64,000 nt of DNA from Roseivirga sp. 4D4 (GTDB lineage: Bacteria; Bacteroidota; Bacteroidia; Cytophagales; Cyclobacteriaceae): NCBI RefSeq assembly GCF_001747095.1, contig NZ_MDGP01000001.1:1223001-1287000 (forward strand), in the 5' to 3' direction. Below are positions 7,907 through 17,204 of the stretch, piece by piece. The position numbers were made by a program, and so were the translations under genes. Under the pieces are notes generated by a model that was not told the origin of the DNA, did no database searches, and saw nothing but the letters and a program-made list of their open reading frames with translations. Positions within the stretch are counted from its first letter, which is position 1. Each line of letters opens with the position of its first letter.

Positions 7907-9823
7907 ATGAGTAAATCAAAATTGCTCGTGCTGTTTATAGGCTTGTTCCTATCAACTTCACTCTGGGCAGCAAATCCATATAAGTATACTGTTGACTTGA
8001 CTAAAGTAGTAGATGATAAAGTCTACGTAGAATTGTCGACTCCCAAAATCAAACAGAAAGAGATTACTTTCTACATGCCCAAAATCATTCCGGGTACTTA
8101 TGCCATTGCCGACTATGGCCGAATGGTTTCAGAACTTAAAGCCTTTGATAAGAAAGGTCGTGAAATCAAAGTGGAGCGTTTAGATGACAACTCCTGGACA
8201 ATCAAAAATGCCAAGAAGTTACGAAAGATCACCTACTGGGTAGAAGACACATATGACACTCAGAAAGAAGGGCCTACCATTTTCCAACCAGCAGGGACCA
8301 ATATTGAAGCAGATAAGAACATTATCATCAACCCAAGTGGCTTCTTTGGCTATTTCGAAGGCATGAAAAAGGAGCCATTCGTAGTAAACTTTCTTAGAGA
8401 TCAAGAATTCTATGGTGCTACTGGACTGAAACCGGCCATGATGGGTTCAATATCTACAATGTCATTAAAGAATGAAGAGATTCGTCAGGGTAATGAGGAT
8501 AAGTTTGTTGATCGATTTATAGTTGAAGACTACGATAGACTCGTTGATTCGCCTCTAATGTATAGCCAAGCGGACACGGCCATCATTAAAGTGGCAAATA
8601 CCGAGGTTTTGGTGGCTAGCTATTCTCCCAACAATAAGGTGACAGCCAAGGAAATTGCTGAGAGCATTGGTGAGGTTTTAGATGCACAGAGCAAGTTTTT
8701 GGGTGGAGAGCTACCTGTTGACAAATATGCGTTCATCTTCTATTTCACAGATGAACCTGTACAGTCATTTGGTGCATTAGAGCATTCTTACAGCTCATTT
8801 TATTTCATGCCTGAAAGCACCATTGGGCCAATGAATCAGCAATTGAGAGATTTTGCAGCGCATGAATTCTTTCACATTGTGACTCCTCTGAATATTCATT
8901 CAGAAGAGATTGGCAGCTTCGACTTCAATGACCCGAAAATGTCTCGTCACCTATGGATGTATGAGGGCATGACTGAATACTTTGCTGGAAGTGTACAAGT
9001 CAAATACGGACTTGTTTCACCACAAGAGTATTTAGGCATGTTAGGTCAAAAAATGGTGATCGCCCAGCAGTTCAAGGATACCTTGGCATTCACCGACTTG
9101 AGCCTTGGCGCTCTGGATCAGTATGCAGATCAATATTACAATGTTTATCAAAAAGGTGCGCTGATTGGTGCTGCACTAGATATCAAACTAAGAAAGCTTT
9201 CTGATGGCGCTTATGGTGTACAGAGCATGATGGCTGATCTTTCCAAGAAATATGGAAAAGATGTATCCTTTAAAGATGAAGAACTATTTGACGAAATCGT
9301 TGCCCTAACCTATCCTGAGATCAGAGATTTTCTAAATACCTACGTTGCTGGCAATACGCCAATTGATTACAAAGAAGTGTTCGATCAAGTAGGTGTTGAT
9401 GTTGTACTCAATGGTACTACCAAACAGTACAGCATAGTTTTGAACCAGTCTAACATTCAGGTAATTCAGCATGAAGGAAAGCCTTACCTATCAATTGGTA
9501 ATGATCAGGCCATGGACGATATGGGTAGAGCACTAAAGCTTCAAAATGGTGACATCCTGATTAAAATGAACGGAGAGCAGTTTCCTCCGTTAGGACCTGA
9601 AATTAACACTTTTATTACTGACCAGTTTTCAAAAATCCCTCAACTCGAGACATTCACATTTACTGTCTTAAGGGATATTGATGGAAAGAAAAAAGAAATT
9701 ATATTGAGTGCCCCTAACCAACAAGTTGATGTACCAACACCTCTTGCGCTTGAGTTTAACTTGGGTGCCACCCCTGAGCAGCTTAAGCTTAGAAGATATT
9801 GGTTGGAAGTAGCTTCGAACTAG
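7907..9823 (+). CDS. M61-family peptidase with PDZ domain
   Basis: The 638-residue protein has a cleavable signal peptide (to about residue 22, LWAA/NP), the N-terminal beta domain of glycyl aminopeptidases, and a gluzincin core with zinc motif H319-E-F-F-H323 and a downstream ligand E353 in WMYEGMTEYFAG. A PDZ-like region follows (about 510-610; ALKLQNGDILIKMNGEQ). M61 enzymes act as aminopeptidases or endopeptidases on secreted or periplasmic proteins. The gene stands alone between its own upstream region and a clear intrinsic terminator. All expected zinc ligands are present, so it should be active. Confidence 0.92.
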   Translation: MSKSKLLVLFIGLFLSTSLWAANPYKYTVDLTKVVDDKVYVELSTPKIKQKEITFYMPKIIPGTYAIADYGRMVSELKAFDKKGREIKVERLDDNSWTIKNAKKLRKITYWVEDTYDTQKEGPTIFQPAGTNIEADKNIIINPSGFFGYFEGMKKEPFVVNFLRDQEFYGATGLKPAMMGSISTMSLKNEEIRQGNEDKFVDRFIVEDYDRLVDSPLMYSQADTAIIKVANTEVLVASYSPNNKVTAKEIAESIGEVLDAQSKFLGGELPVDKYAFIFYFTDEPVQSFGALEHSYSSFYFMPESTIGPMNQQLRDFAAHEFFHIVTPLNIHSEEIGSFDFNDPKMSRHLWMYEGMTEYFAGSVQVKYGLVSPQEYLGMLGQKMVIAQQFKDTLAFTDLSLGALDQYADQYYNVYQKGALIGAALDIKLRKLSDGAYGVQSMMADLSKKYGKDVSFKDEELFDEIVALTYPEIRDFLNTYVAGNTPIDYKEVFDQVGVDVVLNGTTKQYSIVLNQSNIQVIQHEGKPYLSIGNDQAMDDMGRALKLQNGDILIKMNGEQFPPLGPEINTFITDQFSKIPQLETFTFTVLRDIDGKKKEIILSAPNQQVDVPTPLALEFNLGATPEQLKLRRYWLEVASN

Positions 9824-9842
9824 TTTCAAGCAAAGGATAGAG

Positions 9843-9875
9843 AAAAGGGGTTGGATATTATTCAGCCCCTTTTTT
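9843..9875 (+). terminator. intrinsic terminator of the M61 peptidase gene
   Basis: An 11-bp stem (AAAAGGGGTTG with CAGCCCCTTTT, one wobble pair) with a 9-nt loop ends in a T run, 20 bp after the stop codon. Confidence 0.88.
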
Positions 9876-9947
9876 GTTCTTTATCACTCAATTTGTCTTT
9901 CGCAAACTTGGCATATCCTTTTTTAAGAAAAGTCTGTTTAATAGAGG

Positions 9948-11216
9948 ATGGTTAAGGGCTTTTGCATCATGGTGTTACTTGGAGTCGCGCTCTTCCCTAT
10001 TCAATCTCAGGCTCAATCGGCTGAAAGCCTCGACAGACTGCTGAATGACTACAACGAGTTCCTTCATATACACCCTCCCGTAACGCTGCGCATTGACTTC
10101 AAAACGTATATCAATGCACTACTGGGTGAAGTAGATGTGAACGAACAACTTACATTTTTCGAATCGATCCAGGAACGACTGTTGTCTATCGAGATAAAAG
10201 AACTAAGTAATGAAGAACAGTTTGATCATCAGTTCTTATCATTTGAATCAGCACTGCAAATAGAAAAGTGTAGGCTCATCGCCTCAGCAGGTAAAAAGAA
10301 GCTTAGCACTGAACCCAAAATATTTGACTTTCCGCAAGGAAGTATCTGGTATCAATATCTGGTTAAAAAGTGGACGGGAAGTGACCTGTCCATGAACCAA
10401 ATTTACAATCTCGGTTTGGCCGAAATCGAGCGAGTGAAAAATCACATTCAGCAACTGGACATAAAAGAAGAAATACCAAGCTCTAATTTTACCAATAACC
10501 GATCGATTATTGAAAAATCAATCCATGCAAAGCTGAGTAAAGTTGAGACACAATTCGGTAAACTTCTTCCAAAATTCTCTAGAATGCCTTCACTGAACGT
10601 AGCTAGAGGAAGAAATGTAGCCCTGGCACAAACACCAGCTTACTATTCGAACAATACATTCTATTACAACCTGTTCGATAAACCCTTCAATCTCTCAGAT
10701 GTTGACTTCTTACTGATTCATGAGGGCATTCCCGGACATCACTATCAAAGAAACTATCATTCGCAGTTATACATTCCAGAGCATATAGCTTTGTCCCCTT
10801 CTATGGGCTTCATAGAAGGCTGGGCAGCATATACAGAGAACCTAGGTTGGGAACTTGGACTATATCAGACTCCTTTTGAAGAGCTTAGTAAGTGGAATTG
10901 GGATCTCATACGTTCGGCTAGGGTTGTAATGGATATAGGTCTCAACTATCATGGATGGTCTGATGATGAGGCCCTTTCTTTTTGGAAAGAGCACATCAGA
11001 GGACAAGATGATATTGCCTTAAGAGAGATCAATCGAATGAAAAGGTGGCCAGCTCAAGTGCTCACCTATAAGCTGGGAGATATTGCCATAAGACAAGCCT
11101 TAGCCATTGCCAAAACCTCTGGTGACTTCGATTACCTAACATTTCATAGAAAATTGCTTTCAAAAGGCCCAATCCCGGTTCATTTAATGGCTACCTTAAT
11201 GCAGGACATCATATGA
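9948..11216 (+). CDS. DUF885-family zincin, secreted
   Basis: The 422-residue protein has a signal peptide (about 1-22, ending SQAQS) and the DUF885 signature HEGIPGHHYQ near residue 262, an HExxPGHH zinc site related to the M2/M32-type zincins. A downstream helix SMGFIEGWAAYTENL supplies the probable third ligand (E in EGWA). It is about 150 residues shorter than the common DUF885 proteins I know (around 570-600), mainly in the N-terminal half. It probably cleaves peptides outside the cytoplasm. Its stop overlaps the start of the next gene by 4 bp (ATGA), so the two are translationally coupled. Confidence 0.87.
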   Translation: MVKGFCIMVLLGVALFPIQSQAQSAESLDRLLNDYNEFLHIHPPVTLRIDFKTYINALLGEVDVNEQLTFFESIQERLLSIEIKELSNEEQFDHQFLSFESALQIEKCRLIASAGKKKLSTEPKIFDFPQGSIWYQYLVKKWTGSDLSMNQIYNLGLAEIERVKNHIQQLDIKEEIPSSNFTNNRSIIEKSIHAKLSKVETQFGKLLPKFSRMPSLNVARGRNVALAQTPAYYSNNTFYYNLFDKPFNLSDVDFLLIHEGIPGHHYQRNYHSQLYIPEHIALSPSMGFIEGWAAYTENLGWELGLYQTPFEELSKWNWDLIRSARVVMDIGLNYHGWSDDEALSFWKEHIRGQDDIALREINRMKRWPAQVLTYKLGDIAIRQALAIAKTSGDFDYLTFHRKLLSKGPIPVHLMATLMQDII

Positions 11217-12103
11217 AGAAAAAGTACCTCACCCTCCTATTTCTAGTTTCAATTAGTCAACTGGTAGCTCAGGAGGTCAAAGTAATAAGAGATCTAGCTT
11301 ATTCGGAAAAAGCTCCGAATAACGAAAAGCAAATGCTTGATCTCTATCTATCGGATGAAAAGGACTCCCCCATTTTATTATGGATTCATGGTGGTGCCTG
11401 GGCCTTTGGCGACAAGAAGGATGAGGCCGCCTTAGCAAAGTTTTTGGCTAATCAAGGGGTTTCAGTCGCTGTGATAAACTACCGCCTGAGTCCAGCCATA
11501 TGGGCCGATCCGAAATTCAATACTGGGATCAGACATCCTGATCACATTAAGGATGTTGCCAGTGCCTTCAAGTGGATTTATACCAATGCTGAGGAATATG
11601 GCTTTGACAGAAACAGAATTTTTGTTTCAGGCTATTCATCTGGTGGTCACCTGTCAGCATTGCTCGCTACCGATCCTAAGTACCTCGAAACTGAAGGACT
11701 TACCCTAAATCTTATCGCAGGAGTAATCCCTATTGCTGGTGCCTACGATATACCTGCTTATTATGATACGCACCTGAAATACAACGGTCCTGACCTGGCA
11801 GAAAACCATGTGAAAGGTGTCTTTGGAGATACTAGAGAAGAACTTCATGAGGCCTCACCCACTACACATCTCAGAAGCTTATCTGCACCGATGCTTCTCA
11901 TTTCTGAAAGTCAGAGTTATCGCTACACGCTTATTCTAGAAAGGGCCTTGAAGGAGATGCCTAATATTGACTTTGAAGTAATGCATGCTCATGAGTTTGA
12001 TCACAAAGATTTCTATCAGCACTTATCCGGTGATTCTTCAAACAAATACCAGCTAGCCATTATCGAGTTCATTAAAGGAAAATCACTCTCAAAACTCCGA
12101 TAA
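11213..12103 (+). CDS. secreted alpha/beta hydrolase (BD-FAE/carboxylesterase type)
   Basis: The 296-residue protein has a signal peptide (to about residue 19, LVAQ/EV), the oxyanion motif HGGAW, the nucleophile elbow GYSSGG and a C-terminal DHKDFYQH segment supplying the catalytic histidine. This is the pattern of short-chain esterases and kynurenine-formamidase-like hydrolases. It is coupled to the DUF885 gene by an ATGA overlap, so both products probably work on related extracytoplasmic peptides or esters. The substrate cannot be read from sequence. Confidence 0.85.
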   Translation: MKKKYLTLLFLVSISQLVAQEVKVIRDLAYSEKAPNNEKQMLDLYLSDEKDSPILLWIHGGAWAFGDKKDEAALAKFLANQGVSVAVINYRLSPAIWADPKFNTGIRHPDHIKDVASAFKWIYTNAEEYGFDRNRIFVSGYSSGGHLSALLATDPKYLETEGLTLNLIAGVIPIAGAYDIPAYYDTHLKYNGPDLAENHVKGVFGDTREELHEASPTTHLRSLSAPMLLISESQSYRYTLILERALKEMPNIDFEVMHAHEFDHKDFYQHLSGDSSNKYQLAIIEFIKGKSLSKLR

Positions 12104-12156
12104 TCACATGGTCGTTATCGGGTGAATCGTTAAATTAAAGCTCAACCTTATTAAGT

Positions 12157-13587
12157 ATGAGCTCTACATCTAACAACTCCTCCAGAAGAAAATTCCTCAA
12201 AAACCTCGGCTTTGCTGGCGCTGCATTCTCTATAGTACCACGACATGTCTTGGGTAAGGGCTTCACTGCTCCTTCAGACACGCTCTACATTGCGGGAATT
12301 GGTGCAGGTGGAAAAGGGTATTCAGACTTGGCCGAGTGCGCCAAAAGTGCGAGTGTAAAAGTAGTTTCTCTATGCGATGTGGATGACCGACAGTCCGCCA
12401 GAGCCAGAAGGGATCACAAAGGAGCTTCCTATTACAAGGACTATAGGGAAATGATGGATAAAGAAACGGGGATTGATGCTGTTACCATCTCAACTCCCGA
12501 TCATATGCACGCCATACAGGCGATGAATGCCATGGAGCGTGGCAAGCATGTTTATGTACAAAAGCCACTTACGCATGATATAGCCGAGGCGAGACAATTG
12601 ACCGAAGCTGCCCAAAAATATAAGGTGGTTACGCAAATGGGTAATCAAGGAGCTTCAGGGAATGGAGTTCGTAAGATGAAAGAGTATTATGATGCTGGCC
12701 TGATTGGCGAAGTTCATAGCGTACAGTGCTGGACAAATCGGGCCATCTGGCCCATGGCGTTGGAAACCCCTACCGTTAAAGATCCGGTTCCGAATGGATT
12801 AGATTGGGACTTGTGGTTGGGAACGGCCGAAAAAAGAGACTATAACGATGCCTACTTACCTTTCGATTGGCGAGGTTGGTCAGATTTTGGTACCGGAGCA
12901 TTAGGCGATATGGCCTGTCACATTATGGACCCTGTCTATAGAATTCTGCCAATCCTATATCCCGATCGTGTAGAGTGCAGCGTGGCCGATGCCTTCAAGG
13001 CCAATTTTGAGACAAAAAGTTATCCTAAGAGTTTCCCTACGGCAAGCAAGATTCACCTAAGATATCCTAGAACAGATGGCAAAGGAACTATAAAAGTGTC
13101 CTGGATGGATGGCGGTCTAATGCCCGAAAGACCTGAAGAATTAGGCGATGATGAAGCCTTTGGCAACTGGGATGGCGGAGTTCTTTTCATCGGAACAAAA
13201 GGAAAACTATTGGCAGACTGCTATGGAGCTAACCCAAGGTTACTGCCGTTGTCGTTAAATGAGCAAGTATCTGTCAAAGAAACCGTCCCGAGAGTTCCTG
13301 AAGGACACTATATACAATGGGTCAATGCCTGTATTGCGGGCTTTGGTAATGCCTATACCAGTTCTTCCTTTGACTATGCAGGGCCATTTACAGAAAGCTT
13401 GCTTATTGGTAATCTGGCGCTCAAGGCTTATTTCGAAGTTGATCCAAAAGCAAAAAACCAAGGTTTCTGGGGTGGTACAAAATACCATGGCAGAAAGAGA
13501 TTGCTGTGGGATGCTGAAAATATGAAAGTCACCAACTTTGATGAGGCCAATCAGTACGTCAAGCGTGAATACAGAACTGGTTGGTAA
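12157..13587 (+). CDS. Tat-exported Gfo/Idh/MocA-family oxidoreductase
   Basis: The 476-residue protein begins with a twin-arginine signal (SSRRKFLKNLGFAGAAF), so it is exported folded with bound NAD(P). A Rossmann fold follows (IAGIGAGGKG near residue 45), then the family hallmark region reading VYVQKPLTHD (usually EKP, here QKP) and a C-terminal alpha/beta domain. Family members oxidise, reduce or epimerise sugars and inositols, or use redox-assisted glycoside cleavage. It starts 53 bp after the esterase gene and may share its transcript. The Q for E change in the EKP motif is seen in many Tat-tagged members. Substrate unknown. Confidence 0.87.
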   Translation: MSSTSNNSSRRKFLKNLGFAGAAFSIVPRHVLGKGFTAPSDTLYIAGIGAGGKGYSDLAECAKSASVKVVSLCDVDDRQSARARRDHKGASYYKDYREMMDKETGIDAVTISTPDHMHAIQAMNAMERGKHVYVQKPLTHDIAEARQLTEAAQKYKVVTQMGNQGASGNGVRKMKEYYDAGLIGEVHSVQCWTNRAIWPMALETPTVKDPVPNGLDWDLWLGTAEKRDYNDAYLPFDWRGWSDFGTGALGDMACHIMDPVYRILPILYPDRVECSVADAFKANFETKSYPKSFPTASKIHLRYPRTDGKGTIKVSWMDGGLMPERPEELGDDEAFGNWDGGVLFIGTKGKLLADCYGANPRLLPLSLNEQVSVKETVPRVPEGHYIQWVNACIAGFGNAYTSSSFDYAGPFTESLLIGNLALKAYFEVDPKAKNQGFWGGTKYHGRKRLLWDAENMKVTNFDEANQYVKREYRTGW

Positions 13588-13624
13588 AGCTTCTAACTAA
13601 GAATTAAAGACACCCAATAAACCC

Positions 13625-13768
13625 ATGGACTTAATATTTGGTATAGCATGCATAACGCTTCTCTTAGGAACTATAGTAGTCCTTAAGAAAGGATTTAATG
13701 AAGTCATTAAAGGCATGGAGTCTATTGATGAAAGACTCAAAAAACTTGAAAACAAGTCTGAGGACTGA
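13625..13768 (+). CDS. 47-residue single-span membrane protein
   Basis: The frame starts at ATG 13625 and ends at TGA 13766-13768. The product has one N-terminal membrane span (LIFGIACITLLLGTIVVL) followed by a charged, heptad-like tail rich in K and E (SIDERLKKLENKSED). It follows the oxidoreductase by 37 bp on the same strand and is convergent with the oxygenase gene. The hydrophobic-then-coiled-coil layout is typical of real small membrane proteins. No family recognised. Confidence 0.6.
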   Translation: MDLIFGIACITLLLGTIVVLKKGFNEVIKGMESIDERLKKLENKSED

Positions 13769-13785
13769 ATTATCTCTTAAGAACT

Positions 13786-14868
13786 TCAGTCATCCGAATA
13801 ATCATCACCATAGTACTTGCTGGTGATGCGTGTATGGAAAGTTTCAGCATTGATAGGCTCATACTTAGGTTTTCCACAACATGGAAGTACTTGAAGCATC
13901 TCTTCTTCCCAAACATATACGGCCATGGGAACACTGATTCTAGGCTTTTGATACAGGCCTTTTGAGGTTGGTTTGGATACTCTATGCGTTGTAGATGGCA
14001 ATCGATCGTTGGTAATTCGCTGCATATAATCACCCGTATTTAGAATGATACTTCCCTTCGGGGGATTTAGGCGAATCCATTTCATATTCTTACGGTTCAA
14101 TACCTGAAGTCCTTCGACCGCTGAAGAAGGCAGTATGGTGAACAAATCAACATCCTCATGCCCTAACATACGGCCGGCTCCAGAAGCATCATCTTCATGG
14201 GTGACTGGTGGATAATAGTTGAGTCGAAAGCCGAAATTTGTGTTCGTCAGTTTTTGATCGTAGGCATGCGGATCGCAGCCCAAATACCTCAAAATGCTTT
14301 GCATGATGGGCAATATCAATTTCTCATGCTCTAGGCATAGTGACCTAAAAAATGGCTCATAGCCCGGTTTTGGCCAGAAGTCAGATGCCTTATAGTCAGG
14401 ATTTCTATTTCCTGGCATATCAAAGGCCCTTCTACAAAACACCCATCCTTCGACCAGATCGGGATGGATAATTGTGGTCTCTTTGATGGGGAAATAACCT
14501 TGATTCACCGATCCATGCCTTTGTGCTTCAAATGGCAATCGATCTTCAAGACTAATGTCTTCGAATATCTCCCTTGTCTTTTCTTCAGCTTCATCATATA
14601 AGCTTGTATCAATACCATGACCTGTCAATACCACGAATCCGATCCCTTCCATGGCCTTACCCAGCTTTTCTGCAAAAGCCTCTTTTCCTTCATCACCCCC
14701 ATGAAAAAACTCCGTCAAGTCACAAGTCTCGATGACATATTCATTGTCGAATTGGTCCTCAGACTCGTTTTCAGCCAGATTATAAGTCTGATCCTTATCT
14801 ACCTGTTCGTATTTTTTGAACTCTTGATTTACAGCTTCAATGCCGTGTTCTTTAGAGGGTTTAATCAT
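13786..14868 (-). CDS. 2-oxoglutarate/Fe(II)-dependent oxygenase, isopenicillin-N-synthase type
   Basis: The 360-residue protein has a non-haem dioxygenase N-terminal domain (about 46-160) and a 2OG-Fe(II) core. The facial triad is visible as H237-E-D239 and H295, and the cosubstrate-binding arginine as R310-I-S312. The HxD motif reads HED, whereas plants and fungi usually have HTD. It is cytoplasmic, with no signal. Its ATG overlaps the stop of the NSS transporter gene by 4 bp, so it is translated with the transporter, and the imported solute is a plausible substrate for hydroxylation or oxidation. Residues 1-45 form an acidic extension of unknown role. Confidence 0.88.
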   Translation of the reverse strand: MIKPSKEHGIEAVNQEFKKYEQVDKDQTYNLAENESEDQFDNEYVIETCDLTEFFHGGDEGKEAFAEKLGKAMEGIGFVVLTGHGIDTSLYDEAEEKTREIFEDISLEDRLPFEAQRHGSVNQGYFPIKETTIIHPDLVEGWVFCRRAFDMPGNRNPDYKASDFWPKPGYEPFFRSLCLEHEKLILPIMQSILRYLGCDPHAYDQKLTNTNFGFRLNYYPPVTHEDDASGAGRMLGHEDVDLFTILPSSAVEGLQVLNRKNMKWIRLNPPKGSIILNTGDYMQRITNDRLPSTTHRVSKPTSKGLYQKPRISVPMAVYVWEEEMLQVLPCCGKPKYEPINAETFHTRITSKYYGDDYSDD

Positions 14869-16175
14869 GAGAATATGGATGAATAGATATAGCTAATTAG
14901 TATTAATAACAATATGGCAGGAATTACCCATTTGATCAACAAGAAGTATATAGAGGGTATTTTTCCCTTGGATTGTTCTCCGAAAACTTGTAGAAGCGCT
15001 CTTCTTCTTTTCACAAACCAAGCCAAACCTATAATGGATATAACACTTCCGAAAGTCTGCATACCCGAACCAAAGATCAAGTCCAAATGGCCTATTAGTT
15101 CAGGATAAAGGGCACTAGGAATGATCAGTACTGCCTCGATTCCTCCCAACAGCCAAATGATCTGATTCTTTGAAATTTTGACTTTGTTCTGTTCCCTCAA
15201 GGCGTTAGCAAATACTTCGAGCGCAGCAATATTCGAGAGAAAGGCTATTCCCGTTAGGGCTAAAAGAAAGAGGCTTCCTGAAAATCTTCCCATTGGCATT
15301 TGACTGAACAACTCGGGCAGTGTATTGAATAACAAGCTGGGCCCAGAAGTCATATCGAGATTAAACACAAGAATAGCCGGAATAATAAACAGCGAAGCCA
15401 ATACAGCTGCAGCCATGTCACCAAGGCCCGTAGAAATGGCCACTCCCACTATCTCCTGATCCTTTTTCATATAGCTTCCATATAAGAGCAGAAAGGTTCC
15501 TCCCAAGCCCAATGAGAAGAAGGCCTGTCCTAAACCGGCAAAAATTACATCTATGGTAATGGCTGAGATATCGGGTCTAATGAAAGTGCTTAGCTGCTCA
15601 CCTACGCCCTCCAAATTGAGGGTTTGAACAGTCAGATAGATAATCACAATTAGGAAAAAGGGCACCAGAACTTTGCTCACTCTTTCAATACCGCGCTTTA
15701 ATCCTAGACGAATAATAAGGAGACTCAATAACAGTATCACAAAAGTGATGAGAAGTTGAAGTCCCCCATTGTTTAGTCCCTGCTGATAAGCCTCATTGGT
15801 GTCCGATGAAAATCCTTCGGCTAAAGAGAAATACGCACTGAATGCTACGTTACCGATAACCACTAAGTAATAGGAGTCTGCCACCAAGACGGTGAGCAGC
15901 AACAAGTAACCCACCCACTTGCCAATTCGTACTCCGAAAATGGAAGTGAATGCGCCTAAAGGACCTTTGCGTGTCTCTCTGCCCAGTGCGAGTTCACTCA
16001 CCAGTGCGGGGACAGCAAACAAGAGTGTGAAGATGAGGTAAATGAATAAGAATGCACTCCCCCCATTCTGGCCCATCATATAGGGAAAGCGCCATACATT
16101 ACCCAAACCAACAGACACTCCTATCATGGTCAGGATGGCTGCAAGTTTTGAAGTAAAGCGTGGAGTATTATTCAA
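14865..16175 (-). CDS. Na+-dependent transporter, NSS/SNF family
   Basis: The 436-residue membrane protein has about 11-12 spans. The first span carries the family signature VGLGNVWRFPYMMGQNGGSAF, which forms the Na+ and substrate sites of LeuT-like transporters. No ATG is available before that span: the in-frame start is TTG at 16175, with a stop (TGA) 27 bp upstream and the first internal ATG inside span 1, so a TTG start is required. Bacterial members import amino acids or amines with Na+. It is the first gene of a two-gene unit with the oxygenase and is directly preceded by a strong nested hairpin. Confidence 0.9.
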   Translation of the reverse strand: MNNTPRFTSKLAAILTMIGVSVGLGNVWRFPYMMGQNGGSAFLFIYLIFTLLFAVPALVSELALGRETRKGPLGAFTSIFGVRIGKWVGYLLLLTVLVADSYYLVVIGNVAFSAYFSLAEGFSSDTNEAYQQGLNNGGLQLLITFVILLLSLLIIRLGLKRGIERVSKVLVPFFLIVIIYLTVQTLNLEGVGEQLSTFIRPDISAITIDVIFAGLGQAFFSLGLGGTFLLLYGSYMKKDQEIVGVAISTGLGDMAAAVLASLFIIPAILVFNLDMTSGPSLLFNTLPELFSQMPMGRFSGSLFLLALTGIAFLSNIAALEVFANALREQNKVKISKNQIIWLLGGIEAVLIIPSALYPELIGHLDLIFGSGMQTFGSVISIIGLAWFVKRRRALLQVFGEQSKGKIPSIYFLLIKWVIPAILLLILISYIYSSIFS

Positions 16176-16235
16176 AGAAAAGGCGTTGAGCTTGACTGAT
16201 CATCTATGATCTAAATTAGTCAAAACCCAACGCCT
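16176..16235 (-). promoter_or_regulatory. nested hairpin leader directly before the NSS transporter start
   Basis: Three nested stems are perfectly paired: AGGCGTTG (16181-16188) with CAACGCCT (16228-16235), TTGACT (16192-16197) with AGTCAA (16218-16223), and GATCAT (16198-16203) with ATGATC (16206-16211). On the transcribed strand the outer stem is followed by TTTTCTTT and then the TTG start codon, with no room for a Shine-Dalgarno sequence outside the stem. It could be an attenuator or riboswitch expression platform for the transporter, or the terminator of the upstream operon. It matches no riboswitch class I can name. Confidence 0.6.
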
Positions 16236-16277
16236 AAAACAGTCTAATCTGAAATCGTATTATATATTAATATTTTA

Positions 16278-16293
16278 ACATATTTAAATATGT
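16278..16293. repeat. 16-bp perfect palindrome in an AT-rich tract
   Basis: ACATATTTAAATATGT is self-complementary and lies within the nearly pure A+T stretch 16255-16330, between the DUF5777 gene and the transporter leader. It may be an operator or curvature element for the transporter promoter. Confidence 0.4.
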
Positions 16294-16337
16294 ATAAGTA
16301 AATGTATATTAATATATTAATAGTGTACTATAAGCAT

Positions 16338-17198
16338 TTAAAATACTCGCGAGATATTAAACCCAAAGTGGATATCACCACCGAAGAAATCTCCCGTTGT
16401 CTCCGTAATAAATGCTCTTTCGGCCATAGACCGCGCATTTGTGAAGTTAAGATGGAAAACGTGCCCCCCTGTTTCAATCTCTATACCCACTCCTATCGCG
16501 TCCTTAAAATCACTATTCAATTCTTCGGTAAGTCGATAGAAATATTCTGCATTTAGCGCTATTCGTGAAGACAACTTCATTCTTCCTCCCACTCCAAGAG
16601 CCATTATATCGTTTTCTTGGTTCTCCAGTACTTTATTTCTGTGTACATATGTTGGCGACAATTGAACAGAAAACTTATCATTCAACTTTCGAGCAATAAG
16701 AAGTTGATGTGTATAGGATACTTTTGATGCGAAATCATCGTCAGCAAAGTCAAAATTGTCTGCTGTACGTATGGCAATACTGCTCAATCCGGTAATCGTC
16801 ACTGGGTTATTTACCTTTCCTGTTGACTGTCTCATCAAGTTGTATTTGACAAACCCATCATAGACTTTCTCGAGTGAGTTTCTGCCTATTCCTGCGGTGA
16901 TATTATCACTGAGACCATATTCCAGAGAGAAACGAACGTTAGCAGCATCCAATCCAAAAAACTCATCAATACCGCTATTGATTCTACCAAACCTGTGCGA
17001 AATAAGGAACTCGAGTTCAGCCTTCTTTCTGGTAACAACCGTATGACCATTGATCAAGCGTTGGCCTTTGAATGTCGCAGAAGTAAAGTTGATTTCTTCG
17101 GTTTGCTCTTCATTTAACAAATCCAAAAGGTCGTCCTGAGCACTTAGACTCATAGTGATCAAACAAAACAATGATAAAAATGTACTTATCCTTTTCAT
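16338..17198 (-). CDS. DUF5777-type outer-membrane beta-barrel protein
   Basis: The 286-residue protein has a signal peptide (cleaved near LSAQ/DD), a short acidic linker, then alternating hydrophobic beta strands to a C-terminal ISRVF, ending in an aromatic residue like other outer-membrane barrels. The opening FKGQRLINGHTVVTRKKAEL and LISHRFGRINSG fit the DUF5777 family as I remember it. Function is unknown. In this operon it follows a cytochrome-like lipoprotein, an OB-fold protein and a YceI protein, so an envelope redox or lipid-related role is possible. It begins 6 bp after the YceI stop. Confidence 0.78.
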   Translation of the reverse strand: MKRISTFLSLFCLITMSLSAQDDLLDLLNEEQTEEINFTSATFKGQRLINGHTVVTRKKAELEFLISHRFGRINSGIDEFFGLDAANVRFSLEYGLSDNITAGIGRNSLEKVYDGFVKYNLMRQSTGKVNNPVTITGLSSIAIRTADNFDFADDDFASKVSYTHQLLIARKLNDKFSVQLSPTYVHRNKVLENQENDIMALGVGGRMKLSSRIALNAEYFYRLTEELNSDFKDAIGVGIEIETGGHVFHLNFTNARSMAERAFITETTGDFFGGDIHFGFNISRVF

Positions 17199-17204
17199 AT
17201 GGGC

